Positions 8,801 through 19,104 of a DNA stretch of 64,000 bases are shown here, piece by piece. The position numbers and the translations under genes are program-made. Source of the stretch: Thermostichus lividus PCC 6715 (GTDB lineage Bacteria; Cyanobacteriota; Cyanobacteriia; Thermosynechococcales; Thermosynechococcaceae); NCBI RefSeq assembly GCF_002754935.1, contig NZ_CP018092.1, positions 1,054,001-1,118,000 on the forward strand. Direction: 5' to 3'. How positions within the stretch are numbered: the stretch's first letter is position 1; the number at the start of each line of letters is the position of its first letter. The notes under the pieces are model-generated. The model was given only the letters and a program-made list of their open reading frames with translations, ran no database searches and was not told the origin of the DNA.

Positions 8801-9720
8801 GTGTGCTGCTTACCCTTGCAAACCCCTACCGCGATCGCCCTCGGCAATTTTGATGGTGTCCATCGGGGGCATCAGCACGTCATCCATACCCTTATCGAGG
8901 CGGCACCCCCAGAGTGTTACCGCTCGATCATTACTTTTTCCCCCCATCCTCAAGCGTTTTTTACAGGGGAGGAGCGGCTACTGTTGACCCCCGCCGCTGA
9001 GAAACGCGCCCTGCTCAGCCAGTATGGCATTGAACAGGTGATTGTTTTACCCTTTACGCAGCAGTTGGCGCAGCTTTCGCCCTTAGAATTTATTGAGCAG
9101 ATTTTGGTGCAGCAACTCCAGGCCAAGGTGCTCAGTGTTGGCTTTAATTTTGGGTTTGGGCGTGGGCGCTCTGGTACTGCTGAGGATTTGCGAACCCTCT
9201 GTGCCGCCTTTGGCATTCCTGTCCATATTGTGCCCCCTTACTGTCATGGTGGCGATCGCGTCAGTAGTTCTGCCATCCGTGCCGCCCTAGCCACCGGGGA
9301 TGTTGATCTTGCCGCGAGCTATTGGGGCGACCCTATGCACTGACGGGAACTGTGATCTACGGCCACCAACTGGGTCGTCAACTGGGGTTTCCGACCGCTA
9401 ATTTAGCCGTGCCGACCGATAAACTCTTGCCCCGCCATGGTGTTTATGCCTGCTGGGTCACAGCAGCCATCTTCCCTAGCCCCCAGTTGGGGGTGGTGAA
9501 TATCGGTGTGCGTCCTACCGTAGATGGCCGAGCCGTGACCACAGAAGTTCATCTCTTGGATTGGTGCGGTAACCTCTACGGCCACGAGCTAACCCTACAC
9601 CTTGAAGCCTTTATTCGCCCCGAAATGCAGTTTTCAGCCTTAGCGGATCTGCAATCCCAAATTGTGCGGGACTGCTGCGAGGCCGCCACCCATCTACGGC
9701 GAGTTAAATCCTATGCGTGA
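8801..9720 (+). pseudogene. ribF: Bifunctional riboflavin kinase/FAD synthetase, frameshifted
   Basis: The first frame (GTG 8801 to TGA 9343) holds the FAD synthetase domain with GNFDGVHRGHQ and FSPHP. The second frame (to 9720) holds the flavokinase domain with LGFPTANL and VNIGVRPT. The protein should read AASYWGRPYALTG, but the sequence goes from AASYWG into another frame; adding one C in the run near 9328 restores one continuous frame of about 306 residues. RibF is normally essential, so a sequencing or assembly error is as likely as true inactivation. The 3' end overlaps moxR by 8 bases. The first codons of the longer frame (TTG 8765) look non-family. Confidence 0.88.
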
Positions 9721-10621
9721 TCCCCTACAGCAATTGGTGACCAATCTGGGTCAAGTGATGGTGGGCAAGGAAACTGCTCTTGAATTAGTGCTGGTGGGCT
9801 TACTGGCGGCGGGGCACGTGCTGCTCGAAGATGTGCCTGGTGTCGGTAAAACGCTCTTGGCTAAAGCCTTGGCACGCTCCCTTGGCGGTTCCTTTCAGCG
9901 CATTCAAGCCACCCCTGATCTCCTGCCAACGGATTTATCGGGCACAAATATCTGGAACCCGAAAACCGCTGAATTTGAATTCCGTCCGGGGCCAGTCTTT
10001 TGCAACATTCTGCTGGCGGACGAAATCAACCGGGCTACACCGCGCACGCAGTCGGCCTTACTCGAGGTGATGGAAGAGTACCAAGTCACCATTGACGGGG
10101 TCACCTACCCGTTGCCCCAGCCCTTTTTTGTGATTGCCACCCAAAACCCGGTGGAGTACCAAGGTACGTTTCCGCTGCCTGAGGCACAGCTCGATCGCTT
10201 TGCCCTCTGTCTGAGCTTGGGGTACCCCACTGAAGAGGAAGAGCTACAAATGCTCCAGCGCCTGCGGGGAGGCTTAGATATAAACCAGCTTAGTCCCTGC
10301 TTAAGTCTCAGTGAGATTGAACAGTTGCGCCAGCAGGTTCTGCAGGTACGGGTTGAGCCGGTTGTGCAAAAGTACATTCTTAGCCTTGTCCGCAGCACTC
10401 GCCACAGCGATCGCATTACCCTAGGTGTTAGCCCCCGCGGCACCGTTATGCTCCAGCGCACGGCTCAAGCCTTGGCCTTTCTCTGTGATCGGGATTATGT
10501 TGTTCCTGATGATGTGAAACGCCTCGCCCCTCACGTTCTGGGACATCGTCTAATTACCACTGCTGGTCGCTCCAATTTAGGAGTTGTTGCCGAGTTACTG
10601 GACGCTGTGCCTGTGCCCTAG
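9713..10621 (+). CDS. MoxR-family AAA+ ATPase
   Basis: 302 residues from ATG 9713, which overlaps the end of ribF by 8 bases; the upstream in-frame extension is ribF shadow. Walker A is GVGKT within VLLEDVPGVGKTLLAKAL, Walker B is ILLADEINRA, and FFVIATQNPVEYQGTFPLPE is a strong MoxR signature. MoxR proteins are chaperone-like ATPases that help assemble or activate partner proteins, often with a DUF58/VWA partner. No such partner is adjacent here. Confidence 0.9.
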   Translation: MRDPLQQLVTNLGQVMVGKETALELVLVGLLAAGHVLLEDVPGVGKTLLAKALARSLGGSFQRIQATPDLLPTDLSGTNIWNPKTAEFEFRPGPVFCNILLADEINRATPRTQSALLEVMEEYQVTIDGVTYPLPQPFFVIATQNPVEYQGTFPLPEAQLDRFALCLSLGYPTEEEELQMLQRLRGGLDINQLSPCLSLSEIEQLRQQVLQVRVEPVVQKYILSLVRSTRHSDRITLGVSPRGTVMLQRTAQALAFLCDRDYVVPDDVKRLAPHVLGHRLITTAGRSNLGVVAELLDAVPVP

Positions 10622-10761
10622 GAGAAGTGGCAAGAGTGTTCTCGGTGAACATCTCGCAGTCTCTAAAACTGTCATCGTTGTTAAGTAGAGTTAAATAAAC
10701 GACGAATGTTGCAGTTGGTTTCTGCATCCTTGGCGGCAAAATTTTGAAGGATTTTGAGATC

Positions 10762-11394
10762 ATGAAACCCACCGTACTAATGACGCAAGCGGTTCAACGT
10801 CAGGGGGAAATTTGGCATAGTATTCTCAGTAGTCAAAACATCACGGTCATCTGGGAAAGCCTCGATGGTGACATTCTGGGCGTATTAGAGCAAATGGAAA
10901 CCGCTGGTTTGACCCTGCCCAACTTGCTCTTGTTGGATCTAGGGATGACCGTAACCAATCCCTACCGGTTTTGTCAGGTTGCCCAGTCTCGCTTTCCATC
11001 GCTGCCGATTGTGATTACCGTGGGTCAAGAACGCCAAATTAGCAGTGCCGAACGCCGTTGGGCATTACGCCTCGGCGCGACCGATCTACTCCCAGGTATT
11101 CAAGAGTCCACCCTGATTGCTACGGCGGTGTCCCACCTCACCCGTATTCTAGAGTTGCTGGATGCGCTGCCCATTCAGCAGGATGCCTTGATGGAGAGTT
11201 TGAGTCGCCTCTCAGCCCCCCTGCAATCTCCCCCCCCGCCAGCGCCGTCACCCACGGTCGAACCCGCTGCACCTGAACCGTCCCAAAGTATGCAGCAGTA
11301 CCGCGGAGTTGGTACTGTTGCAGACACCAGCACCTTACCCAAAGGGGATGAAGATGGTCAGCGTCGCCGCCGTTACCGTGGCTCAAGCTATTAG
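10762..11394 (+). CDS. Receiver-like domain protein with Pro-rich tail
   Basis: 210 residues from ATG 10762 (a TTG at 10744 is less likely). Residues about 5-125 resemble a two-component receiver fold, with a possible phospho-acceptor Asp in LLLLDLGM and the segment RLGATDLLPG. After about residue 140 comes a low-complexity Pro/Ala stretch (SPPPPAPSPTVEPAAPEP) and a basic end (GQRRRRYRG). No output domain is recognised. Whether the receiver is phosphorylated is uncertain because the acidic pair at the N-terminus is not obvious. Confidence 0.7.
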   Translation: MKPTVLMTQAVQRQGEIWHSILSSQNITVIWESLDGDILGVLEQMETAGLTLPNLLLLDLGMTVTNPYRFCQVAQSRFPSLPIVITVGQERQISSAERRWALRLGATDLLPGIQESTLIATAVSHLTRILELLDALPIQQDALMESLSRLSAPLQSPPPPAPSPTVEPAAPEPSQSMQQYRGVGTVADTSTLPKGDEDGQRRRRYRGSSY

Positions 11395-11398
11395 GAAA

Positions 11399-11470
11399 CT
11401 CCTCAGGCCGGATTCGAACCAGCGACCAATCGGTTAACAGCCGACCGCTCTACCACTGAGCTACTGAGGA
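11399..11470 (-). tRNA. tRNA-Asn (anticodon GTT)
   Basis: 72-nt cloverleaf on the minus strand. The acceptor stem is TCCTCAG/CTGAGGA with a G discriminator. The anticodon stem GTCGG/CCGAT encloses loop CTGTTAA, giving anticodon GTT. The T arm contains GGTTCGAATCC. CCA is not encoded. Confidence 0.92.
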
Positions 11471-11524
11471 ATATGGACGATTTCTTACTATAGCCTAGCT
11501 AGAATCACTTGGCAAGCCCATGGT

Positions 11525-12190
11525 ATGCTAGGGTTGCCACTGGAGGTTCCCTTGGTCTATCGCTACGTCATCTTGAATAAGCCCTACCGGGTCTTATGCC
11601 AATTTCAGGATGAACGGGGTCGGCAAACCCTCAAGGACTACGTCCCCATTCCTGATATTTATGCGGTGGGTCGCCTCGACTATGATAGCGAAGGCTTGGT
11701 GTTGCTCACGAACGATGGGCGCCTACAACACCGCCTGACTGACCCCCGCTACCGCCATCCCCGGACTTACTGGGTACAGGTGGAAGGGCACCCTACGCCT
11801 GAGGCTCTGGAACACCTTCGCCAAGGGGTACTGATTCGAGGCGATCGCACCCTGCCGGCCACTGTTACGGTTCTACCTGAGGCTCCCGCTTTACCGCCAC
11901 GGACGCCACCGATTCGGTTTCGCCGCTATATTCCTACGGCGTGGCTCAGCATCACCTTACGGGAAGGGCGTAATCGACAGGTGCGGCGCATGACTGCTGC
12001 TGTTGGCTTCCCCACGCTTCGTTTGGTGCGGGTTGCTCTTGGTTGCCTTGAACTGAACGATCTTGCACCCGGCTGCTGGCGGCATTTGACCCCCCAAGAG
12101 GTGACACACTTGCGACGGTTGTGCTCTTTAGAGCCTGTTCTGTATAAAATTTGTGATTATGACTCATTCCAAAGACCCTCAACAGGCTGA
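11525..12190 (+). CDS. RsuA/RluE-type rRNA pseudouridine synthase
   Basis: 221 residues. The catalytic aspartate lies in [18 protein letters not shown], the RsuA/RluB/E/F signature. [17 protein letters not shown] is the second conserved block. No N-terminal S4 domain is present; the protein opens directly into the catalytic domain ([14 protein letters not shown]), as in the 23S rRNA enzyme RluE. Starts at ATG 11525 or TTG 11552 are both possible. The end overlaps the DUF3493-like gene by about 30 bases. Confidence 0.87.
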   Translation: MLGLPLEVPLVYRYVILNKPYRVLCQFQDERGRQTLKDYVPIPDIYAVGRLDYDSEGLVLLTNDGRLQHRLTDPRYRHPRTYWVQVEGHPTPEALEHLRQGVLIRGDRTLPATVTVLPEAPALPPRTPPIRFRRYIPTAWLSITLREGRNRQVRRMTAAVGFPTLRLVRVALGCLELNDLAPGCWRHLTPQEVTHLRRLCSLEPVLYKICDYDSFQRPSTG

Positions 12191-12461
12191 TTTTCGGCAG
12201 CGGCTGCGCTCAGAAACTCAGGCACCCTATCGCGGGCTACGGCGCGTTTTTTATGGCGTTTTTGCAGCTTCAGGGCTAATGGGCGGCTTCATCCTTAGCT
12301 TGAAGTGGCTGGCAGGGACTGCTCCGGCAGATGTGGGCTGGAGTTTGGCTTTGCAGCTAGGGGTTGTTGCCGTGATGGTTGCCCTATGGCGATGGGATCA
12401 GCCGCGATCGCCCCAACGCTCTAGTGGCACTGTGCCACCAAAAATCGATCCACCCGATTGA
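12159..12461 (+). CDS. DUF3493-like small membrane protein
   Basis: 100 residues from ATG 12159 (GTG 12153 is an in-frame alternative). Residues about 15-30 ([18 protein letters not shown]) fit the start of the DUF3493 family found in cyanobacteria and plastids. Two hydrophobic segments follow (about 30-52 and 65-82), then a proline-rich tail. Function unknown; plastid relatives are linked to photosystem accumulation, which I cannot confirm here. It overlaps the pseudouridine synthase upstream and converges on prmC. Confidence 0.72.
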   Translation: MTHSKDPQQADFRQRLRSETQAPYRGLRRVFYGVFAASGLMGGFILSLKWLAGTAPADVGWSLALQLGVVAVMVALWRWDQPRSPQRSSGTVPPKIDPPD

Positions 12462-13344
12462 TATCAGGGCAGATGTGCACCTGTTGATAGGCACCGGTGG
12501 CCGTGGCGATCGCCCGTGCCGACTTCCCCTGCCCCGCCATGAGTTCTATAAAGAGCCACCCCTGGGGCAGCAAATACGCGGGGGCAGCTTGCACAAGGAG
12601 GCGCACCGCTGCCAGCCCGTCACTGCCGCCATCAAGGGCAAGGTGGGGCTCGTGGTACTGCACTTCCGGTTGCAGGCGGGCAATCATGGCCGTGGGAATA
12701 TAGGGGGGGTTACTGATGATACCCTGTACCTGACCTTTGAGAGGGGCGATTGGCTCAAACCAACTCCCTTGGTGGCAGTGAATGCGATCGCCCAACCGGT
12801 AGCGCTGAATATTAATTTTTGCTACGGCTAGGGCAGCAGCACTGCGATCAACTGCATGAAGCTGGACTTGTGGCCATAGGCGCGCCAGTCCCAAGGCGAT
12901 CGCCCCGCTACCGGTACCTAAATCCAGCCAGTGCCCCTGCTGTTGATGAACAGGAACCCAGCGGTCAACCCACTCCAGCAGTTCCTCGGTTTCTGGTCGC
13001 GGAATCAAGACACTAGGGGTCACTGTCAATTCCAGATCTCGCCAGTAGGCACATCCCAGAAGGTACTGCAGCGGCACCCGTTGTTGCCAGCGTTGTTGCC
13101 AGCGATAACTGAGTTCGGCAAGGGGCAGTCTTAAGGGTAGAGAAGGCTGGCTGCGGTAACTGTGCAGGGTCAGGTCGAGGGGGGTTAACTCACTGAACGC
13201 AAGCAAAAAGGTTTTCAATTCAGCTCGACCAGCGGCTTTTTCAGTCTCAGGAATGCACTGGCAGGCCCACTGCCACCACTCCCATAGGTGCTCACCACTA
13301 ATGGAACATGATTGAGACTTGTTTTCTGAGGATACTCGTATCAC
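12421..13344 (-). CDS. prmC: Peptide chain release factor N5-glutamine methyltransferase
   Basis: 307 residues. The SAM-binding motif is WLDLGTGSGAIALGLA and the catalytic NPPY motif is in IISNPPYIP. The LIPRPETEELLEW block is specific for the HemK/PrmC family. It methylates the GGQ glutamine of release factors RF1 and RF2. The 3' end overlaps the convergent DUF3493-like gene by 41 bases. Confidence 0.92.
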   Translation of the reverse strand: MIRVSSENKSQSCSISGEHLWEWWQWACQCIPETEKAAGRAELKTFLLAFSELTPLDLTLHSYRSQPSLPLRLPLAELSYRWQQRWQQRVPLQYLLGCAYWRDLELTVTPSVLIPRPETEELLEWVDRWVPVHQQQGHWLDLGTGSGAIALGLARLWPQVQLHAVDRSAAALAVAKINIQRYRLGDRIHCHQGSWFEPIAPLKGQVQGIISNPPYIPTAMIARLQPEVQYHEPHLALDGGSDGLAAVRLLVQAAPAYLLPQGWLFIELMAGQGKSARAIATATGAYQQVHICPDINRVDRFLVAQCH

Positions 13345-13379
13345 AATAGCCCTAGATCATGCTGTGCCTTATATTCACT

Positions 13380-13748
13380 GTGGCAGATTTTCAGGATCAG
13401 CTTCAACGCCTCCAAGAGCAACTGCAAAAGGCGCAGGCGCGAGCCAATGAGCTGCAAAACGCTATGCCAACTGCGGCACCGCCAGAGCCATCACCAGCGG
13501 TTGATCTGCCAGAATCGTCTGATTGGGCGGATGAGGTGGCTCGCATTGAGGCTAGGGTACGGGCGCAAACCTCGATCACGGATCTACAACAGCAATTAAT
13601 TGAGGCCTTGCTGGAAAATCAGCGGTTACATTTGGCGCTGGAGCAGGAGCGTCAACATCATGCCCGCACCCGCCAAAGTCTGATTACTGCCTTGGGCGAT
13701 GCCCTCGATACCCTCAAGCAACGGCGGCGATCGCCCAAGCCCCCCTAG
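13380..13748 (+). CDS. Coiled-coil protein of unknown function
   Basis: 122 residues if started at GTG 13380 (ATG 13359 gives 129). Two coiled-coil stretches are visible: about residues 3-28 (Gln/Leu-rich heptads) and 55-110 (ARIEARVRAQ onward, with LIEALLENQRLHLALEQE), joined by a Pro/Ala linker. The end is basic ([10 protein letters not shown]). Divergent from prmC and convergent with the transporter that follows. No family recognised. Confidence 0.65.
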   Translation: MADFQDQLQRLQEQLQKAQARANELQNAMPTAAPPEPSPAVDLPESSDWADEVARIEARVRAQTSITDLQQQLIEALLENQRLHLALEQERQHHARTRQSLITALGDALDTLKQRRRSPKPP

Positions 13749-14683
13749 GAATTGCTCCCAGACCCTATCCTCTGATAAGGCCATAGGGAGATGGTTAGCC
13801 CCATCAGGACAATTGCGCCACCGACAACCACCGATAGCGCCGGTACCTCCCCAAATAAGAGCAACGCAAATAAGCTGGCGGCGACGGGTTCTGCCAGCAC
13901 AAGAAGCGTAACCCACGTGGGAGACAGCCACCGCACCCCCCAATTCAAGCTGGTGTGGCCAACTAGCTGCGGAATGAGTGCCAGCAGGACGATAGCCAGA
14001 TACAGCGTTCTGGGCCAACCCGTGTAGGGGACCCCTAGCAGCAGTGGCATGGGCAGTAAGAGAATCGCCGCAGTGGAATAGGCAATCAATGCGTAACGGT
14101 GGATGTGCAGCCCAGTCGCTTGGGCACGCTGGCTCCACAGGAAGTATAGGCTGACCGCCCAAGCTGCCGCTAATGCTAACGCATTCCCCAGCAGGGGGTG
14201 GCTTGCGGCAGCACTGGTGGGTTCGCCCCAGCCAATCAGGGCACTGCCCATCAAGGCTATCCCCATGCCTAGCATCGTCCGGGGTTTTAGGGTTTGCTGC
14301 AACCAAACGTAACTGATGAGTGCTGACCAGATGGGGGTTGTGGTGACTAGGGTAGTGGAGGCCGCCACTGACGTGTAACTGAGGGAGGTAAACCAAAGGC
14401 TAAAATGAGCCGCCAACGCACCCCCCGCCAGCAATGCGTAGCGCAGGTTGCGATCGCCTAGGTCGGGCCACGGCCAGTAAAACAGTTGTGGGGACAGAAA
14501 AATAGCCGCCAAGGACAGCCGTCCCGCTGCCAGCAGCATACTAAAGCCTACGGTGGTGCCAAAGGAGTCAGTGCTCAGCCCTTGGGTGCCCCAGCGCACT
14601 AACACCGCTGCCGTAGAAACCGCCAGCACCCCCAAGGCTAGGATGAGGGCAATGCACCAGCGGGGTGGACTACTTGCCGACAT
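13745..14683 (-). CDS. EamA/DMT-superfamily transporter
   Basis: 312 residues with about ten transmembrane helices, built as two EamA repeats. ATG 14683 is preferred, giving [18 protein letters not shown] and a 14-base overlap with lysC; the longer frame to 14800 would run far into lysC. The overlap suggests co-transcription with lysC. EamA members export amino acids and other metabolites, so export of an aspartate-family amino acid is a reasonable but unproven idea. Confidence 0.83.
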   Translation of the reverse strand: MSASSPPRWCIALILALGVLAVSTAAVLVRWGTQGLSTDSFGTTVGFSMLLAAGRLSLAAIFLSPQLFYWPWPDLGDRNLRYALLAGGALAAHFSLWFTSLSYTSVAASTTLVTTTPIWSALISYVWLQQTLKPRTMLGMGIALMGSALIGWGEPTSAAASHPLLGNALALAAAWAVSLYFLWSQRAQATGLHIHRYALIAYSTAAILLLPMPLLLGVPYTGWPRTLYLAIVLLALIPQLVGHTSLNWGVRWLSPTWVTLLVLAEPVAASLFALLLFGEVPALSVVVGGAIVLMGLTISLWPYQRIGSGSNS

Positions 14684-16475
14684 TGGGAATGGGGATCGGT
14701 GTGTCGCCATCGAGGCCAAAGGCACTGTGAACCGCTTGCAGGGCGCGAACGCCATCGGTGGCCGCCACGACACAACTGACTCGAATTTCTGAGGTGGCAA
14801 TCATCTGAATGTTGATGCTTTCCTGGGCAAGCGCCGCAAACATTTGGGCGGCAATGCCCGGACGGTGAATCATCCCCACGCCGACAATGCTGACCTTGGC
14901 GATCGCCCGATCCACTAACACCTCGGTGTAGCCTAGCTTGGGTTGCAGGTCTTGGAGTAAGGCTTCGGCGCGATCGGCATCTGCTGCTGCCACCGTAAAG
15001 GCAATATCCCGACTCATCACCCCTGCGAGGGATCGCGATCGCTGGGATTGAATGATCATGTCCACACTAATCCCCGCATCCGCAAGGCTCTGAAAGATAG
15101 CTGCTGCCATCCCAGGGCGATCGGGCACATCGCGAATCGCCAGCCGCGCCTGCTTTGCGTCAAGGGCAACCCCCCGTACCGGCGGTGCTGCCGTCGTCTG
15201 TTGGGGGCAGGCAGAGTCAGCCTCCACGCCAAAGGTTTGAGTCAGCACCGCAATGGCACGCCCCGCATCTGCTGCTGCCACCGTGCAACTCACATTCACT
15301 TCCGATGTGGAAATCATCTGGAGGTTAATGCCAGCAGCGGCTAAAGCCGAAAACATTTGCGCGGCCACCCCAGGGCGACCAATCATCCCTGCGCCGGTAA
15401 TACTGACTTTGGCAATATCGCGATCCACAAGAACATCCGTTTCCTGCACCACTTGGTGGGGGTTCAACCGTGGATAAAAGGCCGTGGCCACGGCCTCTGC
15501 TTGGTTGAGTGCCGCCTTTTGCACGGTAAAGGCAATATCGTTGGTTTGCCCTTCGTGGATCGATTGAATAATCAAGTCCACATCAAGGTTTTGGCGGGCC
15601 AATTCACCAAAGAGCTGGGCGGCCACCCCGGGGCGATCCGCCACCCGTAGCAGCGCCACTTTGGCTTGATCCGTATCCAAGGCCACCCCATCCACCGGCT
15701 TGCCTAGTTCTAGGTTTTCAACTGGACGGGGCGATCGCCGGGGTGCAACGACCCGTGTTCCCGGATCGTCACTCCAACTGGAGCGCACAACCAGATCAAC
15801 GCCGTAATTGCGGGCAATTTCCACCGCCCGTGGATGCAACACCTTTGCCCCTAGGCTCGCCAACTCCAGCATCTCATCGCAGGTAATTTCGGCCATCAGT
15901 TGGGCAGTGGGTACCAGCCGTGGATCGGTGGTTAAAATGCCCGGCACATCGGTATAAATCTCGCAACAATCCGCCCGCAGGGCAGCCGCCAAGGCCACAG
16001 CCGACGTGTCAGAGCCACCGCGACCAAGGGTCGTGACCTCAAAATCTGCATCGGCAGTAATCCCCTGAAAACCTGCCACCACAACTACTTGGCCATCCTT
16101 GAGGTGCCGCTCAAGGCGTTGGGTTTCGATGTGCAGAATGCGGGCACGGGTATGGGCGGGTTCAGTGACAATCCCCACCTGTGCCCCCGTCAAGGAAATC
16201 GCCGCTTCCCCAAGGGCATGGAGCGCCATGGTCAATAGGGCAATCGAGACCTGCTCGCCCGTTGACAGCAGCATATCCATTTCCCGCTGACTGGGGTGGG
16301 GGGTAATGGCTCGCGCCAGTTCCACAAGACTGTCGGTGGTTTTGCCCATCGCGGAGACCACCACCACCACCTGATGCCCCGCTGCCACCGTTGCCTGCAC
16401 CCGCTGTGCTACGGCTTGGATACGCTCTACACTACCGACGGAGGTGCCGCCGTACTTTTGTACAATGAGTCCCAT
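14670..16475 (-). CDS. lysC: Aspartate kinase with tandem ACT domains
   Basis: 601 residues, longer than the usual 400-450 because of duplicated ACT regions, as known in cyanobacteria. The kinase domain opens with [15 protein letters not shown] and includes [24 protein letters not shown]. The regulatory half repeats segments such as [40 protein letters not shown] and [20 protein letters not shown], indicating four ACT units for lysine/threonine feedback. First step of Lys/Thr/Met synthesis. Confidence 0.93.
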   Translation of the reverse strand: MGLIVQKYGGTSVGSVERIQAVAQRVQATVAAGHQVVVVVSAMGKTTDSLVELARAITPHPSQREMDMLLSTGEQVSIALLTMALHALGEAAISLTGAQVGIVTEPAHTRARILHIETQRLERHLKDGQVVVVAGFQGITADADFEVTTLGRGGSDTSAVALAAALRADCCEIYTDVPGILTTDPRLVPTAQLMAEITCDEMLELASLGAKVLHPRAVEIARNYGVDLVVRSSWSDDPGTRVVAPRRSPRPVENLELGKPVDGVALDTDQAKVALLRVADRPGVAAQLFGELARQNLDVDLIIQSIHEGQTNDIAFTVQKAALNQAEAVATAFYPRLNPHQVVQETDVLVDRDIAKVSITGAGMIGRPGVAAQMFSALAAAGINLQMISTSEVNVSCTVAAADAGRAIAVLTQTFGVEADSACPQQTTAAPPVRGVALDAKQARLAIRDVPDRPGMAAAIFQSLADAGISVDMIIQSQRSRSLAGVMSRDIAFTVAAADADRAEALLQDLQPKLGYTEVLVDRAIAKVSIVGVGMIHRPGIAAQMFAALAQESINIQMIATSEIRVSCVVAATDGVRALQAVHSAFGLDGDTPIPIPNVGK

Positions 16476-16723
16476 GCCTGTGCTGAAACAATGCTTTCGC
16501 TATCTTAGTCTAGCGATGGGGTCAATGTCCGTTTGGGCAGCGTCACTGGGGCACTGCTCAATCGTTCCTTGACGATGAGCAGATAGAGGCAAGGTATGTT
16601 CTGCTGTGCATGAGCTATGCCCAGTCTAATTGCACAATTCTGCCTGAACAAGAGCCATCACTGTTGGCTTAATGCCCCGCTGGGATCGGCATCGCACCTT
16701 AGCGATCCTGCGATGTCCTTTTC

Positions 16724-17958
16724 CTAGCGTTGGGACAGAATACTGGGTCGAATTTTATCCCCGTCTTGAAGCGGGCGACTTGATCGCACCACGTAGCGAT
16801 CGCCAACCTCTAGCCCCTCTAGAATTTCTACGGTTCCCTGTCGCCGCTGTCCCAGCCGGACATCCCGCTCAACGGCGCGATCGCCCATAACCACAAAAAC
16901 GGTGCCTTGTCGTGCGGACAGTCGCCCCTCCTCTGCCCCTGCTAAGGCTGACTGGGGAATCAATAGCCGTGGGGGATTGACCGAGCCAAGGGTCACCCGA
17001 GCCAACAAGCCACTGCCAAGGCGTTCATCGCCATTATCGATCAGAATTTCCACAGGGGTCAGCCGTGCATCAGCCGCTGGGGAAATACGGCTAATACGAC
17101 CGTTGTAGGTGCGATTGGGAACCGCATCAAAGGTCAAGGTAGCCTTTTGGCCTAGGGCAAGCCGCCCCAGTTCCTGCTCTGAAACCTCGACAACCACTTT
17201 CAACTGCTTGAGATCCCCTAAACGCAGTACCTCTCCCCCCGGTTGCAGCAGGTTACCGACTTCTGTGAGCCGTTCTAAGACAACGCCATTGAGGGGCGAT
17301 TTCATCAGGGCATAGCTGAGGCGCGCCCGAGCTTGTTGAACAAAGGCCGCCTGAGCTTGGACTCGCCCTTGTGCGACGGCTACCCCTTGCTGTGCGGTGA
17401 CCACTTCCGCTTGGCGAGAGTGCAACACCTGCCGTGCGGTTTGGGCGGTTGTGCGTGCTTGTTCTGCCGCTTGGGCAGAGACCGCCCCATCTTGGCGGAG
17501 GGTTTCAAGGCGTTGGGCATCACTTTCTGCCTGTTGCAGGATGAGTCGCGCTTCTTCGACGGCCGTGCGAGCACTGTTGACAGCCGCTTGGGCTTGAATG
17601 ACCTCATTGCGACGGGCAGCCAACTCTGCTTCGGCTTCAAAAACAGCGGTTTTGAGGACAATCGGATCCACCTCTGCCAACACTTGCCCCGCCCTGACGC
17701 GATCGCCCACGTCAACGCCAAGGCGAACCACTTGGCCTTCAACTTGGGAGCGCACCATAACCTCACGGTAGGGATGGGTAGTTCCAGTTAGAGTGGTGTC
17801 GCTCTCTAATTGCCCCAACTGCGCAACTGCCACATCAACCGCCACCCCTCCCTCTCTGGCCGTGCCACCGCAGGCGCATCTAAGCGGTTCATTGCCGACT
17901 GACACCCGCCAAGGAGAACCCCCACCGCGATCGCCCCCGTCAGCCGTTGCCCAATCAT
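16724..17958 (-). CDS. RND/ABC efflux periplasmic adaptor (HlyD/MFP), probable N-terminal frameshift
   Basis: The main frame encodes a membrane fusion protein: a biotinyl-lipoyl half (REVMVRSQVEGQVVRLGVDVGDRVRAGQ), a long alpha hairpin rich in Ala/Gln/Glu, a second lipoyl half (ALMKSPLNGVVLERLTEVGNLL), and beta-barrel and membrane-proximal domains. The first residues of that frame are not protein-like. In the neighbouring frame, ATG 17958 opens a clear lipoprotein signal (MIGQRLTGAIAVGVLLGGCQ, lipobox LLGGC). One extra G near 17845-17855 would join the two frames. The protein would be an inner-membrane-anchored lipoprotein. No inner-membrane pump is adjacent; a TolC gene lies at 26.2 kb. Confidence 0.82.
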
Positions 17959-18001
17959 TAAAATATTCCCCCCGACACTGCACATTTTTGACCCCAGCCT
18001 A

Positions 18002-18967
18002 TCACAGTGCCCTGAGCTGCATCAGCAGGACTTCCCACACTAAGCGCGGTTGGACGTACTGCTGCAAATACTGCTGTGCCTGCTCGAGATGCCGCAGAGC
18101 GCTCATCGCCGCCGCCCAGTTACCCTGTTGCGAGTAAACGCGCCAACACTGCTGCTGCATCAGACTCAGCAGCCACACTTGGCGTTCCACCTCAAGCATT
18201 TGGCTCAGGTCACGAGCCAGCTCAAGACATTGACGCAGCGGCATGGGACAGGTCAGTTGGTGCCCTAGGGTGCGGAAGGCTTCGGGGATCTGCTGCCACG
18301 TCTGCCATGCGTGTAGCACGGCTCCCGGGGAACCAGCGCCAAGGTGCCATAGTTCTGGGGTCACCTCTTGCCAAAAACTGGCGGGAGCCACCCGCTGCAG
18401 AACGGTTTCTAAGTCAGTGCGGCGCAAGGGGGTAAAGGGAATTTTTTGGCAGCGCGAGACGATGGTATTGAGCACAGAGGCTTCGCTCGGGGCAATCAGA
18501 ATCAGAGTTGCCCGACCCGGCTCTTCGAGGGTTTTTAGCAAGGCATTGGCAGCGGCTTCGTTGAGGGTTTGCGCCTGTTCAATGACCACTAGCGATCGCG
18601 GGGCATGCATGGGAGGTTGACTCAGCACCCGACTGAGATGACGTATTTGCTCAAGACGAATCTGGGCGGTGCCCCGGGGAATATCTTTACCCGCCGCCAT
18701 CAATTGGGCGCGGGTGTAAAGCGTCCCTTGGTGGCTGTAGGTGGGCTCAACCCAGAGCACATCAGGATGGTTGGTCAGGGAGGCGATCGCCGACGGCTGC
18801 TGCCCCAAAAGGATCTGTAGAAAGTGGCGGGCTGTGAGGGCGCGGCCCACCCCTTCAGCCCCCACGAATAGATAGGCCGGAGCCAACCGCTGGCGCTGCA
18901 CCGCATAGCTCAGCAACTCTACGGCTGTCGGCTGGCCAATGACCCCTGCAAACCATGCCTCACTCAT
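18002..18967 (-). CDS. holB: DNA polymerase III delta' subunit
   Basis: 321 residues from ATG 18967. Clamp-loader features are GVIGQPTAVELL, the P-loop remnant FVGAEGVGRALTARHF, TLNEAAANALLKTLEEPG, and the SRC motif in NTIVSRCQKIPF. The altered P-loop fits a non-ATPase delta' role. The zinc-binding cysteine cluster of other clamp-loader subunits is not evident. Divergent from leuD. Confidence 0.88.
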   Translation of the reverse strand: MSEAWFAGVIGQPTAVELLSYAVQRQRLAPAYLFVGAEGVGRALTARHFLQILLGQQPSAIASLTNHPDVLWVEPTYSHQGTLYTRAQLMAAGKDIPRGTAQIRLEQIRHLSRVLSQPPMHAPRSLVVIEQAQTLNEAAANALLKTLEEPGRATLILIAPSEASVLNTIVSRCQKIPFTPLRRTDLETVLQRVAPASFWQEVTPELWHLGAGSPGAVLHAWQTWQQIPEAFRTLGHQLTCPMPLRQCLELARDLSQMLEVERQVWLLSLMQQQCWRVYSQQGNWAAAMSALRHLEQAQQYLQQYVQPRLVWEVLLMQLRAL

Positions 18968-19037
18968 GCCTGACCTTGAACGTCCCTTAGTAACTGCGTG
19001 TATTGACATCCAAAACTCAGCGCTAGCTAGTTTACTA

Positions 19038-19085
19038 TTTAGTAACCTACCCCCAGTTAAAGCTGGGGGCTTTTAGTAGCCCTGC
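19038..19085 (-). repeat. Hairpin resembling a solitary IS200/IS605 end
   Basis: CCCCCAG/CTGGGGG stem with a TTAAAG loop. The flanking block GGGCTAC..AAAGCC, read on the minus strand, resembles the block after the tnpB fragment at 5.4 kb. It lies between the divergent holB and leuD genes, where a terminator is not expected. Confidence 0.4.
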
Positions 19086-19104
19086 AACTGGTGAACTAAC
19101 CCCT

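Noticed and set aside
12379-12831. 150-residue plus-strand frame
   Set aside because: Antisense to prmC, with no independent signals.
13626-14396. 256-residue minus-strand frame
   Set aside because: It lies in another frame of the EamA transporter and shows no family pattern.
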